64,000 nucleotides of DNA from Paenibacillus sp. OVF10 (lineage in GTDB: Bacteria; Bacillota; Bacilli; Paenibacillales; Paenibacillaceae), in contig CP094668.1 in the NCBI GenBank assembly GCA_022836915.1, positions 2,666,001 to 2,730,000 on the forward strand, written 5' to 3'. How positions within the stretch are numbered: position 1 is the stretch's first letter; every line of letters begins with the position of its first letter. Below the pieces are notes generated by a model. The model ran no database searches and was not told the DNA's origin. It worked only from the letters and a program-made list of their open reading frames with translations. The position numbers and the translations under genes are program-made. Shown here one piece after another: positions 18,894-29,512 of the stretch.

Positions 18894-20789
18894 ATGAATA
18901 TTTTTGAACGCGTTGCGGAACATCGGGCAGAGAGTGACCGTTTGACATGGAACGGAACATTTGAAGATTATATTGCACTGCTGAGAGAGGACCCGACTCC
19001 GGCAATGACGGCTCACGCCAGAGTGTATGAGATGATTGAATCGTTTGGGGTGGAAGAAGTAGGTGGGCATAAGCGGTACAAGTTTTTTGAACAGGAGATC
19101 TTTGGACTGGATCGTTCGATTGAAAAGCTGGTTGAAGAATACTTCCACTCGGCAGCACGTCGTCTGGATGTACGTAAACGGATCTTGCTCCTGATGGGTC
19201 CCGTAAGTGGAGGGAAATCAACGCTGGTGACGCTGCTGAAGCGGGGGCTTGAACAGTTCTCGCGGACAGAGAAAGGTGCCATATACGCCATTGATGGATG
19301 CCCGATGCATGAGGAACCGCTGCATCTGATTCCACTGGAGCTTCGTCCTGAAGTGGAAAAGGAAATTGGAGTCCGCATTGAGGGTAACCTTTGCCCATCC
19401 TGCCAGATGAGACTCCGGACCGAATATGGTGGTGATATCAGCAAGGTGCCGGTGGAACGGGTCATTGTTTCCGAAGATAATCGGGTGGGGATAGGAACGT
19501 TCAGTCCATCCGATCCGAAATCACAGGATATTGCCGATCTGACGGGTAGTATCGACTTCTCCACCATTACCGAGTTTGGTTCCGAATCCGATCCACGTGC
19601 CTATCGTTTTGATGGGGAGTTGAACAAGGCGAACCGCGGATTGATGGAGTTCCAGGAGATGTTGAAATGTGATGAGAAATTCCTGTGGAATCTCCTGTCG
19701 CTCACGCAGGAAGGGAACTTCAAAGCTGGACGCTTCGCCTTAATCAGTGCGGATGAAATGATTGTGGCGCATACAAATGAATCGGAGTATAAATCTTTTA
19801 TCTCCAACAAGAAGAATGAGGCACTGCAATCCCGGATGATTGTCATGCCGATTCCGTACAATCTGAAAGTGTCCGAGGAAGAGAAAATCTATGCCAAGCT
19901 CATTCAGCAAAGTGACATGAAGCATGTTCATATTGCACCGCATGCACTGCGGACTGCAGCCATTTTTTCGATACTTACCCGCTTGAAGGAAACGAAGAAA
20001 CAAGGCATGGATCTCGTTAAAAAGATGCGTATGTATGATGGTGAAGAAGTGGAAGGATACAAAGAAGCCGATCTGCGCGAGATGCAAAATGAGTATTTGG
20101 ATGAAGGGATGTCCGGCATTGATCCACGGTATGTCATTAACCGGATCTCAAGTGCTTTGATCAAGCAAAATCTTCAGTGCATTAACGCGTTGGACATTCT
20201 GCGGGCGATCAAAGACGGTCTGGACCAACATGCCTCGATTACAAAGGAAGAGCGGGAGCGTTATCTGAACTTCATTGCTCTTGCACGTAAGGAGTATGAT
20301 GAACTGGCCAAGAAGGAAGTGCAGAAAGCATTTGTGTACTCATTTGAGGAATCCGCAAGAACGTTATTCGAGAATTACCTCGATAATATTGAAGCATTCT
20401 GCAACTGGTCCAAGATTCGTGACCCGCTCACGGATGAAGAGATGGACCCGGATGAGCGTCTAATGCGATCCATTGAGGAACAGATCGGGATCTCCGAGAA
20501 TGCAAAGAAAGCGTTCAGAGAAGAGATTCTGATCCGAATCTCGGCATACTCCCGCAAGGAGCGCAAGTTCGAATACAGCAGTCATGACCGTTTGCGTGAA
20601 GCGATTGAGAAGAAGTTGTTCACCGATCTGAAAGACATCGTCAAGATCACAACCTCAACCAAAACACCGGATGCAACACAATTGAAACGTATGAATGAAG
20701 TCATTAAACGCTTAATTGAGGAACATGGATACACCGCAGCCAGCGCGAATGAACTGTTACGTTATGTGGGCAGTCTGCTTAACCGCTAA
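18894..20789 (+). CDS. prkA: PrkA AAA-type serine kinase/protease
   Basis: PrkA is a conserved AAA+ protein with a kinase-like C-terminal domain, expressed in sporulation and stress. It was first described as a serine kinase and later shown to have ATP-dependent protease activity in Bacillus. The protein starts MNIFERVAEHRAESDRLTW and has 631 residues, the same as B. subtilis PrkA; ATG 18894 follows GGAGGT, whereas the longer form from 18828 lacks support. Walker A is GPVSGGKST, then GCPMHEEPLHLIP, GTFSPSDPKSQDIADLTGSI and KCDEKFLWNLLSLTQEGNFK. Many bacteria keep it in one operon with yhbH and spoVR. Here those two genes lie 10 kb away on the other strand. Confidence 0.95.
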   Translation: MNIFERVAEHRAESDRLTWNGTFEDYIALLREDPTPAMTAHARVYEMIESFGVEEVGGHKRYKFFEQEIFGLDRSIEKLVEEYFHSAARRLDVRKRILLLMGPVSGGKSTLVTLLKRGLEQFSRTEKGAIYAIDGCPMHEEPLHLIPLELRPEVEKEIGVRIEGNLCPSCQMRLRTEYGGDISKVPVERVIVSEDNRVGIGTFSPSDPKSQDIADLTGSIDFSTITEFGSESDPRAYRFDGELNKANRGLMEFQEMLKCDEKFLWNLLSLTQEGNFKAGRFALISADEMIVAHTNESEYKSFISNKKNEALQSRMIVMPIPYNLKVSEEEKIYAKLIQQSDMKHVHIAPHALRTAAIFSILTRLKETKKQGMDLVKKMRMYDGEEVEGYKEADLREMQNEYLDEGMSGIDPRYVINRISSALIKQNLQCINALDILRAIKDGLDQHASITKEERERYLNFIALARKEYDELAKKEVQKAFVYSFEESARTLFENYLDNIEAFCNWSKIRDPLTDEEMDPDERLMRSIEEQIGISENAKKAFREEILIRISAYSRKERKFEYSSHDRLREAIEKKLFTDLKDIVKITTSTKTPDATQLKRMNEVIKRLIEEHGYTAASANELLRYVGSLLNR

Positions 20790-20813
20790 TCGGCAACGAA
20801 CCATTCCGGATCA

Positions 20814-20866
20814 GGCTCCTGATGCCTGTTGTGAGGCTCCTTCACAGCAGGGTCAGGGCCTTTTTA
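20814..20866 (+). terminator. Terminator after prkA
   Basis: A long stem from GGCTCCTGATGCCTGTTGTGA to TTCACAGCAGGGTCAGGGCC, with a few mismatches, is followed by TTTTT. Confidence 0.85.
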
Positions 20867-21032
20867 ATTACATGAAGGTCATATTAATCTAAAAAGCTGA
20901 CAAATAAGGTTAATTTTAAAGAGAATTAGTTCTAATGGTATATGTATATTTAGGTATTTTAGTCTATAATCAATACATATATTTACAATTTAATGTAATT
21001 TAGTGTTTATTAAGGAGCTGACTGAACCAGAT

Positions 21033-22039
21033 ATGAGCAGTATTTCCGCAACAAGACAGAAGCAACTTGATTACATGGGATTAACCGCAGAGGATCTAAA
21101 ACTGCTTGCCGATCATCGGCCTGTTTTTAAAAAAGTCGTTAATGAAGTGGTAGATCATTTCTACAATCATGTGGGAAATTATCCTGAATTGGTAGATCTG
21201 ATCGCTCGATTCTCTACCATTGATCGTCTAAAAGAAACACAGAAGATGTACTGGTTATCGATGACGGATGGAATCGTGGACGACGCATATATTGAGCAAC
21301 GGATTGCAATTGGGCTTGTGCATTCCCGTATTGGCCTGTCCGAAGATTATTATCTGGGTACCTATATGGTATACCTAGATATTGCAACGAGCATATTCCA
21401 ACAGGTTATCCCTGATTCCTGGCATCTTGTCATTCAGGCGCTCAGCAAAATGTTTAATCTGGATTCACAGCTTGTCCTTGAAGCCTATGAGAAGAAAGAA
21501 AAAGAAAAGTTACATCAGCTTGCCGATGACCAACAACATACGTTGCAGGCGATTACGCAGATTACCCAAGAGCTTACAGGCATGATTAGTGAATTAAATG
21601 AGAGTGCAATGGCTATATCGAGTGTAGCCAAAGAAACAGCGGCTTCTCAGGATCAGGCTCAAGTTCTGCTCACGGAATTAACAGGGAGATCCAGCAGATC
21701 GGAAAAATGGGTGAACTCATTCGGGAGATATCGGATCAGAGTCATCTTGTCGGTCTGAATGCAGCGATTGAAGCTGCTCATGCAGGAGAGTTCGGACGTG
21801 GCTTCGAAGTGGTTGCCAGTGAGGTGCGCAAGCTTGCAGCCAGTTCTCGGGATGCCCAGGGTAAAATTCAGTCTAATCTGGAGCAGATCATGAAGAAACT
21901 GAGCAGTGTGCAGCAGGAGTCAGATCATACCTCTCGCGGAGCACGTAGCCAAGCTTCACGCTCGGCTGAACTCGCTGTATTTGCAACAACAATGGAGAAA
22001 CTGTCTCTGGATTTGAAGAATCTGGAACAGCAGGAATAG
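21033..22039 (+). CDS. Globin-coupled chemotaxis transducer, HemAT-like
   Basis: The N-terminal 180 residues are a sensor globin of the HemAT group. [18 protein letters not shown] carries the likely heme-binding His, preceded by [16 protein letters not shown]. The C-terminus is a short methyl-accepting signalling domain with the hairpin tip block [20 protein letters not shown], then [18 protein letters not shown]. It has no transmembrane helix and should be a soluble oxygen sensor signalling to CheA. The frame breaks at AA 21680-21681. One more A gives [20 protein letters not shown]. At about 336 residues it is shorter than HemAT (about 430), with a reduced signalling bundle. ATG 21033 is chosen over GTG 21003, which has no ribosome site; AAGGAG lies 14 bases upstream, rather far. 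Confidence 0.85.
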
Positions 22040-22167
22040 AGCTTAAAAGCATTAGGAACCTTCCATACCGTTTCAGGCTGTTTTAAGCTATAATGGGTAG
22101 ACAAACCTGCCGATGTTATAGAAAAGCAGCCGGAGACAGGGGATTTGAAAGAGGTTGAGGTGATCAG

Positions 22168-23172
22168 ATGGCTTCTATCCATGATGTAGCCAAGGAAGCG
22201 GGAGTATCTGTTGCAACCGTTTCCAAAGTGATAAACGATTATCCTGATGTAAGTGAAAAAACACGCAAAAAAGTCAATATAGCCATCGAATTATTGAAAT
22301 ATCAACCCAATGTGGTCGCACGTGGACTTGTCAAACGCCGTTCATGGACGGTGGGAGTGCTGTTAACGGTTCCGTTTACGAACCCTTTTGTGTCGGAGTT
22401 GCTGGAAGGGATCAAAACAGCGCTGGAGAACAGTGGATATGATCTGGTCCGGTTGTCTACTCGATTCGATGATCCGGCGTACTCGTTCATCAAACATTGC
22501 CGCAGTCGTAATGTGGATGGCGTTGTGGTATTCGGGGAAGGCAGAGAAAACGCGAGTATTCAGGAACTGGTCGATGCAGAGATTCCAACGATGTTTATCG
22601 ATACGGACATGTTGGGCAAGCGTGCCGGTTACATTACTACGGATAACGCGAACGGGATCTCGATGGGTGTCAAACATCTGCATGAGCTTGGGCACCGCAA
22701 AATTGCCTATATCTCAGGGACACTTGGACCTGCCGTAGCCAATCTGCGATTGGAAGGATATCGGGAAGGGCTGCGAGAATGCGGCATCCCGTATTCTACG
22801 GTATATCTGGAGATCTGCGATTATTCCTTCGACGGAGGAAGCAAGGCTGCCCGGCGATTGCTGGCACTTCAGGATCAACCAACGGGAATTGTCTGTGCAT
22901 CAGACATGTCTGCGTTTGGTGCGATTCATGAAATTGAAAAGCATGGACTGAGTGTACCAGAAGATATCTCGGTTGTCGGGTTCGATAACACGTATTATGC
23001 TGAGGTATTCAAACCGGGGTTGACCACGGTGAATCAGAATATCTATTCCATCGGCATTAAGTCCATCGAATATCTGATTGCCATGATCGAGAATCCATCT
23101 TATTCTCCTCCTGTGGTGACGGAACCTTCCAATCTGGTCATTCGTCAGACGACAGCACCCTTAAAAGCCTAA
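22168..23172 (+). CDS. LacI-family transcriptional regulator
   Basis: The helix-turn-helix reads ASIHDVAKEAGVSVATVSKV with the hinge YQPNVVARGLVKRRS, followed by the sugar-binding sensor domain (VGVLLTVPFTNPFVSELLEG, GVKHLHELGHRKIAYISG, VVGFDNTYYAEVFKPGLTTV). At 334 residues it is full length, and ATG 22168 follows GAGGTGATC. It is located directly upstream of the GH10 xylanase gene in the same direction but separated from it by a terminator. The xylanase promoter carries a palindrome of the kind LacI/CcpA proteins bind, so xylanase control is likely but unproven. It is distinct from the LacI regulator at 11.5 kb. Confidence 0.9.
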   Translation: MASIHDVAKEAGVSVATVSKVINDYPDVSEKTRKKVNIAIELLKYQPNVVARGLVKRRSWTVGVLLTVPFTNPFVSELLEGIKTALENSGYDLVRLSTRFDDPAYSFIKHCRSRNVDGVVVFGEGRENASIQELVDAEIPTMFIDTDMLGKRAGYITTDNANGISMGVKHLHELGHRKIAYISGTLGPAVANLRLEGYREGLRECGIPYSTVYLEICDYSFDGGSKAARRLLALQDQPTGIVCASDMSAFGAIHEIEKHGLSVPEDISVVGFDNTYYAEVFKPGLTTVNQNIYSIGIKSIEYLIAMIENPSYSPPVVTEPSNLVIRQTTAPLKA

Positions 23173-23192
23173 ATAGTAAAGATGTTTACACG

Positions 23193-23219
23193 AAGCACAG
23201 CTAATAAGCTGTGCTTTTT
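23193..23219 (+). terminator. Terminator after the second LacI gene
   Basis: AAGCACAGCT-AATA-AGCTGTGCTT is a perfect 10-bp stem followed by TTT. Confidence 0.88.
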
Positions 23220-23308
23220 GTCGTTCTATATCTCATTTGGAAACATATGGTTTATGGAGTGGTGCAAGTCCTATAGTTTAACGGGTAAACAAAGTTCGCT
23301 GGCAATCG

Positions 23309-23327
23309 TATAATGAAAGTGCTTTCA
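23309..23327 (+). promoter_or_regulatory. -10 box overlapped by cre-like operator before the xylanase gene
   Basis: TATAAT (23309-23314) overlaps TGAAAGTGCTTTCA (23314-23327). The latter differs by one base from the perfect catabolite element TGAAAGCGCTTTCA. Binding by CcpA or by the adjacent LacI regulator would block the promoter. The -35 box is not clear. Confidence 0.6.
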
Positions 23328-23436
23328 ATTTCTATTGAATAACGTCTATCCAATCCTGCACAACGATCTTGTAAAGGGCTGGCGCATGACAGAACAAAGG
23401 TTACTCTTCACAACCAACCAACAAGGAGGAGATCGG

Positions 23437-26256
23437 ATGCATTTGAGAAAATGGTGGAGTTTGTGCTTGTCGGCTGTATTGATCTTCAGTTTGTTCCCAA
23501 GTGTGGGAACAGGAGGGACACGTGTTTCGGCAGCGGACGTTAAGACTAGCGATGATGAAGTGCTGTTCGAGGCTAATTTTGAAGATGGTGTATTGGGACA
23601 ATGGCGTCCACGTGCGAGTGAAAAGCTAGATATCGTAACGCAAGTAGGTCACGACAGTACACGCAGCCTGAGAACCTCTTCACGTACCGAAACGTTCCAT
23701 GGACCCTTAATTGAAGTAATAGACCATGTACAAAAGGGCAGCACGGTTCATATTTCGTTTTGGGCCATGTACGATGAAGGACCGGACAGTCAGGTCATTA
23801 ACGGTTCGCTTGAGAAAGAGTACAATAACGATGCTTCAAGTCGTGAATATGCTACGTTTGCCTCTGCAACTCTGAACAAGGGACAGTGGAAAAAATCGAG
23901 GCAGATGTGGTGATCCCTGGCGAAAATAGCGGCATCACTGGATTCCGCATGTATGCAGAGACACCTTGGAAGACGTCAGCGGAAGTGACGCCGGCGGATA
24001 CAATTACATTTTACGTGGATGATGTTCTGATTACGGAAGCCGAAAAAATTGAAATAGAGCCAAACATTCCGAATCTAGTGGATGTTGTGGGACAACACTA
24101 TGCAATGGGAGCGGCAATCGACCAGTCTGCACTGGATGCAGAAGATCCACATTCCCAGTTGTTAACGAAACATTTTAATAGTATTACAGCGGGCAATTTT
24201 ATGAAAATGGATGCGATGCAACCAAAGGAAGGGCAGTTTGTCTGGTCAGAGGCGGATCGTCTGGTGAACTTCGCCGCAGCAAATGACATGGAGGTAAGAG
24301 GTCATACACTGTTATGGCATAGTCAGGTGCCGGACTGGTTCTTTACCGATCCGAACGATGCTTCAAAACCTGCCACGCGGGAACAGTTGCTTGCACGGAT
24401 GAAAACTCATATTCAGACCATCGTGACTCGTTACAAAGGAAAGGTTCATACATGGGATGTCGTCAATGAAGTCATCTCAGACGGAGGCGGCTTGCGGAAT
24501 GGGGCCAGTAATTCCAAGTGGAAAGATATTATTGGGGATGTGGATGGCGACGGAGATGACAGTGATTACATTGAGCTGGCTTTCCGATATGCACGCGAGG
24601 CTGACCCTGATGCGGTATTGGTGATTAATGACTATGGAATGGAGGGCAATGGAAACAAGCTGAATGATATGGTGAAGCTTGTAGAGAAGTTGCTTGCTAA
24701 AGGAACACCGATTGATGCGGTTGGATTCCAGATGCATGTATCCATGTACGGACCGGATGTAAAGCTCATTCGTGAGGCTTTTGAGAAAGTGATCGCTCTT
24801 GGTGTGAATGTACAGGTTACAGAGCTGGACGTTTCGATCTATTCAAGTAATTCTGAACTGGAGATGCCTGTCACAGATGAATTAATGCTGCAACAGGCTT
24901 ATCGTTATCGTGAACTGTTCGACCTGTTCGACGAGTTAGGAAAACGCGGTGTAATGGACAGTGTTACGGTCTGGGGACTTGCGGATGATGGTACATGGCT
25001 TGACAATCATCCAGTCAAAGGACGCAAAGATGCACCGTTGCTGTTTGATCGTAAATTGAAAGCGAAACCGGCCTATTGGGCACTGGTGGATGCTACCACT
25101 CTTCCGATCTATCGTAATGAATGGACAGCACTGAAGGCCAGCCCTTCTTTCCCGAATCACAAAGGACAGGAAGATATTCTTTGGGGTGCTGTGAAAGGAC
25201 TTGAAATTAATCATCTGGCAGATGGTACATCTGCGGTTACGGGTGAGGCTCGTATGATGTGGGATGCCAAAAGGTGAATTTACGAGTGGAAGTGAAGGAT
25301 ACCACACGTCGCAAAGGGGATCAGGTGCAGGTTTTCCTCGCGGAAGAAGTCAAGGGGACAGGCGCTGCAACTTCTGAAGCTGATCTGTCTGCCAAGAAGA
25401 AAAATCCGTCGTCTGCAAATGGTCAATATACATTTAAACGGGATGGCGGTAAAGGCAAAGATAAAAATACTTACAACGTACAGGAGACAAAAACCGGTTA
25501 TGTTGTATATGCATCACTGCCTATGTCAGCTGCTCTACTTACTGAAGGCCAGGTCTTGTCTCTGGATTTTCGGATTACGGATGAACATGCTGCTGGAAAG
25601 ACAGCGACCATTGTTTGGAATGATATTTCCAATCAGCAGCCCGACAAACCAGCCAACCGGGGCAAACTGAAGCTCGGTTCTGTCTTGAAACAAACCAAGG
25701 TCACTTATGGCAAACCTGTCATTGATGCAAAAAAGGATAACGTCTGGAAAAAGGCTGCATCTATTGAAACGGATGTCTGGGTGGTCGGAAACTCAGGTGC
25801 AACGGCGACTGCACAACTGTTATGGGATGAGAAATACCTGTACGTATTGGCAGATGTGAAGGATCCCTTGCGAAGCAAATTAAGTTCTAATGCACATGAG
25901 CAGGATTCGATCGAGATTTTTATCGACCCGAGCAAAGATCAGACAACATTCTATCAGGAGGATGATGCCCAGTACCGGGTCAATTTTGATAATGAGGCTT
26001 CTTTTGGAGGAAATGCACGTAAAGAAAGCTTCAAATCAGCTACTCGATTAACAAGCGGAGGGTATACAGTTGAAGTGGCAATCCCATTAGATAGCGTTCG
26101 TGCTGAAGGCCAAAGATGGATTGGATTTGATCTGCAAGTTAATGATGATGGCGCGGGGATGGCAAGCGAAGCAGTGTGTCCATCTGGAGTGATTCATCAG
26201 GTAATTCTTATCAAGATACTTCCGGTTTTGGCAGTCTGTTACTGACTCGCAAATAG
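23437..26256 (+). CDS. Secreted modular GH10 endo-beta-1,4-xylanase
   Basis: This secreted enzyme cuts xylan backbones. Order: signal peptide (HLRKWWSLCLSAVLIFSLFP to VSAAD), a CBM22/CBM4_9-like carbohydrate-binding domain (about residues 40-190), the GH10 catalytic barrel (about 205-540) and C-terminal CBM9-like domains (ILWGAVKGLEINHL onward and DAKKDNVWKKAASIETDVWV onward). The acid/base Glu is in TWDVVNEV and the nucleophile Glu in VTELDVSIY; HTLLWHSQVPDWF is a GH10 hallmark. Three breaks are present: an A missing at 23890-23895 (KGQWKKIEADVV), an A missing at 25269-25272 (WDAKKVNLRVEV) and a C missing near 26167 (ASRSSVSIWSDSSGNSYQ), which gives the ending SLLLTRK. The start follows AAGGAGGAG. 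It fits with the sugar importer region as part of plant polymer use. Confidence 0.92.
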
Positions 26257-26434
26257 AATATTCAGTTGTAAATTAGAATATGAGAATGTTAGCTATTCGA
26301 CATCGTATATCTGGAAATAAGTGTTGATTTTAAATGCTGGGACGTTTAGACTATATACATTCAAATAAACGGGTTCCAATGTATGACAACGGCTTCAAAC
26401 TAAGTCTGTGGTCACGAGTCAAATGATGCGGAGG

Positions 26435-26470
26435 GAGTGCCTGTCATCCAGACAGCGCACTCGCTTCTTT
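26435..26470 (+). terminator. Terminator-like hairpin after the xylanase gene
   Basis: GAGTGC-C-TGTC and GACA-GC-GCACTC form a stem with a small bulge, followed by a T-rich stretch. It lies about 180 bases after the xylanase stop and 50 before the next start. The rest of the 263-base gap shows nothing clear. Confidence 0.5.
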
Positions 26471-26519
26471 ACATTTTTGCATACATACAAGGCATTTCCC
26501 GGTTGAAAGGACAGAGTGA

Positions 26520-28994
26520 GTGGAGCACCTACATGGTACGTACAACTTAGAACTTGTTATTTTATCCTATATTATTGCATCGTTAGCTTCATACGCAGCC
26601 CTCGACCTTGCAGGCCGTGTAAGTCAGGCCAGCGGGATGGCGCGAAATGTATGGCTTACCTGCGGAGCAGTCTCGATGGGGTTGGGAATCTGGTCCATGC
26701 ATTTCGTAGGTATGCTGGCTTTTGTTCTGCCTACGCAAGTCTCCTATTCCACCGGTAAGGTTGTTTTATCTGTTCTACTTGCTATTGTCGCATCGGGGGT
26801 GGCCTTGAACATTGCGGGTAGACAATCGGGCAGGATAAGCAAGCTCATGATTGCTGGAGTGCTGATGACAGCGGGGATCAGCTCGATGCATTATGTGGGA
26901 ATGGCAGCGATGTCAACTCCGGTTACGTATGAACCAGGCAGAGTGGTGTTATCCATTCTGATTGCAGCGCTTGCTTCCTTTGCAGCATTGTGGCTTATGT
27001 TTTTCTTCCGTTATCATCAATCAAGACATACCTGGGTTTACAAGATGGGCAGCGGTCTCATTATGGGTATTGGAATCTCTGGCATGCATTATACCGGGAT
27101 GTCAGCCGCACATTTCCATCACTCACATGGCTCGATGGCAAGTTCAGGTATGCAGATTGAGCCAGGCATTCTCGCCTACTTGATCGCATCGGGCACATTT
27201 ATTGCTTTGGGTTTGACGTTGTTTGGCATATTTATCAATCAGCGAATGTCACAGAAAGATCGACGGATTCATGAGAATGAGCAATGGTATCAGGCCCTGT
27301 ATCATAACCATTCGGATGCTATTATTTCAGTGAATAAGGAAGGTATTGTCAAAGGGATTAATGCTGCTGTAACAACAATCACCGGATATCCTGAAAAAGG
27401 GGTCATGGATCGTTCCATTGATGAGATCGCTCAGCAAATCGATATCCAGTGGATAAGTGAATTTGATTCCATCGATTGGGATGATCATGGACTGGAGCAG
27501 GCGCACTACATGGCCAAAATGAGAGACGTACAGGGTGAACTTCTGGACCTTAGTATTGTTGTAGTTCCTGTTGTCATTGATGGCAGACATGTGGGAAGTC
27601 ACATTTTGATCAAAGACGTTACGGAGGAGAAACAGGCTCAGGAGAAGATTCGTCACCAAGCTTTGCATGATCCGTTGACGGGGTTGCCCAATCGGCGCAA
27701 GTTGGATGATGTGCTGGCTTGTACGATTCACGATTCAGCAGAAAAAGGGAATTCTTTTGCCGTTATGGTGATGGATATAGATCGTTTCAAGATGATTAAT
27801 GACTCGCTGGGACATTCCATTGGAGATGTATTTCTAAGAGAAGTCAGCAGCCGGATCATGAAAGCCATAGAAGCTTCTGATCCCTTGGCTATGGAGAATG
27901 TCATGCTGGCCCGGATGGGCGGTGACGAGTTCACACTCGTTGTGACCCAGGATCAAGCGACAGAAGTAAGAGTGGCAGAACTTGCAAAACAGATTGTTGA
28001 AGCCATTCAGTTACCTTATCGACTGAAGGAAAATGATTTTTATGTGACCGCCAGCATTGGGATTGCGATGTATCCGGATCATGGAGTGGGCGTTGATGCT
28101 TTGCTGAAACATGCGGACTCCGCCATGTATGAAGTGAAGAAAAACGGCAAAAATGGCTTCCAATTCTACACTGCCCAACTCGATTCCGAACTATATGAAC
28201 GCATTGAGCTGGAGGGTTATCTTCGTAAAGCTTTGGAACGCGATGAGATGGTCCTATACTATCAACCACAGATTCGTACCGAGGATAGCCGCATGATTGG
28301 TGTGGAGGCTCTTATACGTTGGAACCATCCACTCAAAGGTCTGCTCGCACCCAATGTGTTTATCCCGCTTGCAGAAGAGACAGGCATGATCTATGAGATT
28401 GGCAACTGGACGCTGCGGGAAGCTTGCAGACAGATGAAGCTCTGGCACGCGAGTGGCGGACCGCTCATTCCGGTATCGGTTAACTTGTCCAGCCAGCAGT
28501 TCCACCAATCCAACTTGGTAGAACAGGTCAAGAATGCACTCTTAGAGACAGGGCTTGAGTCCCGATATCTGGAGCTGGAAATAACAGAGAGCATGATGAT
28601 GGATGCAACGGTATCTACGGCGATTCTGAATGAACTGACAGCACTGGGTGTCAAGATCAGCTTGGATGATTTCGGTACGGGATACAGTTCACTGAGTTAT
28701 CTGAAGCATTTCCCGATTCACAAGCTTAAGATTGATCGTTCATTTGTGACGGACATTACAGAGAGTCACAGCGATCAGGCGATTGTGGCGACCATTATAT
28801 CGATGGCACAGAATCTCAAGATGGAAGTCATTGCGGAAGGCATTGAGACGAAAGGCCAGTTGGATATTTTGATGCAGAATGATTGCCGGGAGATACAGGG
28901 GTATTATTTCAGTCGCCCACTGCCGGCAAGTGAAGTGGAGCATGATTTTTTTGTGCCGCTGCGATTGCAGGGTAATGGTGCACCACTGGTATAA
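26520..28994 (+). CDS. MHYT-PAS-GGDEF-EAL cyclic-di-GMP signalling protein
   Basis: The protein probably makes or breaks the second messenger cyclic di-GMP at the membrane. Residues 1-235 form an MHYT sensor with seven transmembrane helices and three signature repeats: SMHFVGM, SMHYVGM and GMHYTGM. A PAS-like region follows (about 260-375), then GGDEF with the intact motif RMGGDEF, then EAL with GVEALIRWNHP and DDFGTGYSSL. Both active-site motifs look complete, so direction of activity cannot be predicted. No RxxD inhibitory site precedes GGDEF. The start is GTG 26520 behind GAAAGGA. MHYT domains are thought to bind copper and sense O2, CO or NO. At 824 residues it is of ordinary size. Confidence 0.93.
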   Translation: MEHLHGTYNLELVILSYIIASLASYAALDLAGRVSQASGMARNVWLTCGAVSMGLGIWSMHFVGMLAFVLPTQVSYSTGKVVLSVLLAIVASGVALNIAGRQSGRISKLMIAGVLMTAGISSMHYVGMAAMSTPVTYEPGRVVLSILIAALASFAALWLMFFFRYHQSRHTWVYKMGSGLIMGIGISGMHYTGMSAAHFHHSHGSMASSGMQIEPGILAYLIASGTFIALGLTLFGIFINQRMSQKDRRIHENEQWYQALYHNHSDAIISVNKEGIVKGINAAVTTITGYPEKGVMDRSIDEIAQQIDIQWISEFDSIDWDDHGLEQAHYMAKMRDVQGELLDLSIVVVPVVIDGRHVGSHILIKDVTEEKQAQEKIRHQALHDPLTGLPNRRKLDDVLACTIHDSAEKGNSFAVMVMDIDRFKMINDSLGHSIGDVFLREVSSRIMKAIEASDPLAMENVMLARMGGDEFTLVVTQDQATEVRVAELAKQIVEAIQLPYRLKENDFYVTASIGIAMYPDHGVGVDALLKHADSAMYEVKKNGKNGFQFYTAQLDSELYERIELEGYLRKALERDEMVLYYQPQIRTEDSRMIGVEALIRWNHPLKGLLAPNVFIPLAEETGMIYEIGNWTLREACRQMKLWHASGGPLIPVSVNLSSQQFHQSNLVEQVKNALLETGLESRYLELEITESMMMDATVSTAILNELTALGVKISLDDFGTGYSSLSYLKHFPIHKLKIDRSFVTDITESHSDQAIVATIISMAQNLKMEVIAEGIETKGQLDILMQNDCREIQGYYFSRPLPASEVEHDFFVPLRLQGNGAPLV

Positions 28995-29047
28995 TCAGAG
29001 TGAACATTTCAATTAAAGGATCTTACAGTTTAGCTGAAGTATATCTT

Positions 29048-29096
29048 AAACGGCAAATCCCCAATCACGTATAGGGAACTTGCCGTTTTAGTTTTT
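29048..29096 (+). terminator. Terminator after the MHYT-GGDEF-EAL gene
   Basis: AAACGGCAA and TTGCCGTTT form the outer stem with ATCCCC/GGGAAC inside; a T-rich tail follows. Its sequence resembles the terminator on the other side of the toxin-antitoxin pair. Confidence 0.8.
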
Positions 29097-29275
29097 AGAG
29101 CAGTTTGTAAGGGGAATGATTAGAAAAGAGGGAGTTAAAACCTGGTATATTTTATATGATTGATATTATTGGTAATCCTAAAATTGATGGCTGAGATGCA
29201 ACATGGTTGTATGCTATAATTCAGGTAAAAGTTCTATTTAGCAGTTTAGCAATATCATTGAAGGAGGTTGTGAGG

Positions 29276-29509
29276 ATGAATTTTAGTCTTAAAGCTCCTG
29301 ATGGGACCGTCATTGAATCCTATGAGAAGGATCATAAGGAATTCATTCGTATTGCTGGTCTGGAATATGAAGTCTATAACCCGGTGGATGAGCTAGACTC
29401 CGATCCGGAGATACGGCAAATGATTGAAGCTTCTGAGAAAGACATAAAACAAGGCAAGCTGTATTCAACAGATGACTTGATTGAACTGGTGAAGCGTGGT
29501 GAGCTGTAA
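29276..29509 (+). CDS. Putative antitoxin of a ParE-type pair
   Basis: This 77-residue acidic protein (MNFSLKAPDGTVIESYEKDH to LIELVKRGEL) lies three bases upstream of a RelE/ParE-like toxin gene. The C-terminus KLYSTDDLIELVKRGEL is the kind of helix that wraps a toxin. No clear DNA-binding motif is visible at the N-terminus, which is unusual for an antitoxin that represses its own promoter. The start is ATG 29276 behind AAGGAGG, in preference to the longer frame from 29207. Function is deduced from gene order and size, not from strong homology. Confidence 0.7.
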   Translation: MNFSLKAPDGTVIESYEKDHKEFIRIAGLEYEVYNPVDELDSDPEIRQMIEASEKDIKQGKLYSTDDLIELVKRGEL

Positions 29510-29512
29510 TTG

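Noticed and set aside
26380..26480. Possible cyclic-di-GMP riboswitch before the GGDEF-EAL gene
   Set aside because: There is a CACGAGTCAAATGATGCGG stretch and a hairpin, but the conserved joining sequences and tetraloop of the GEMM-I fold are not present. The hairpin is better explained as a terminator.
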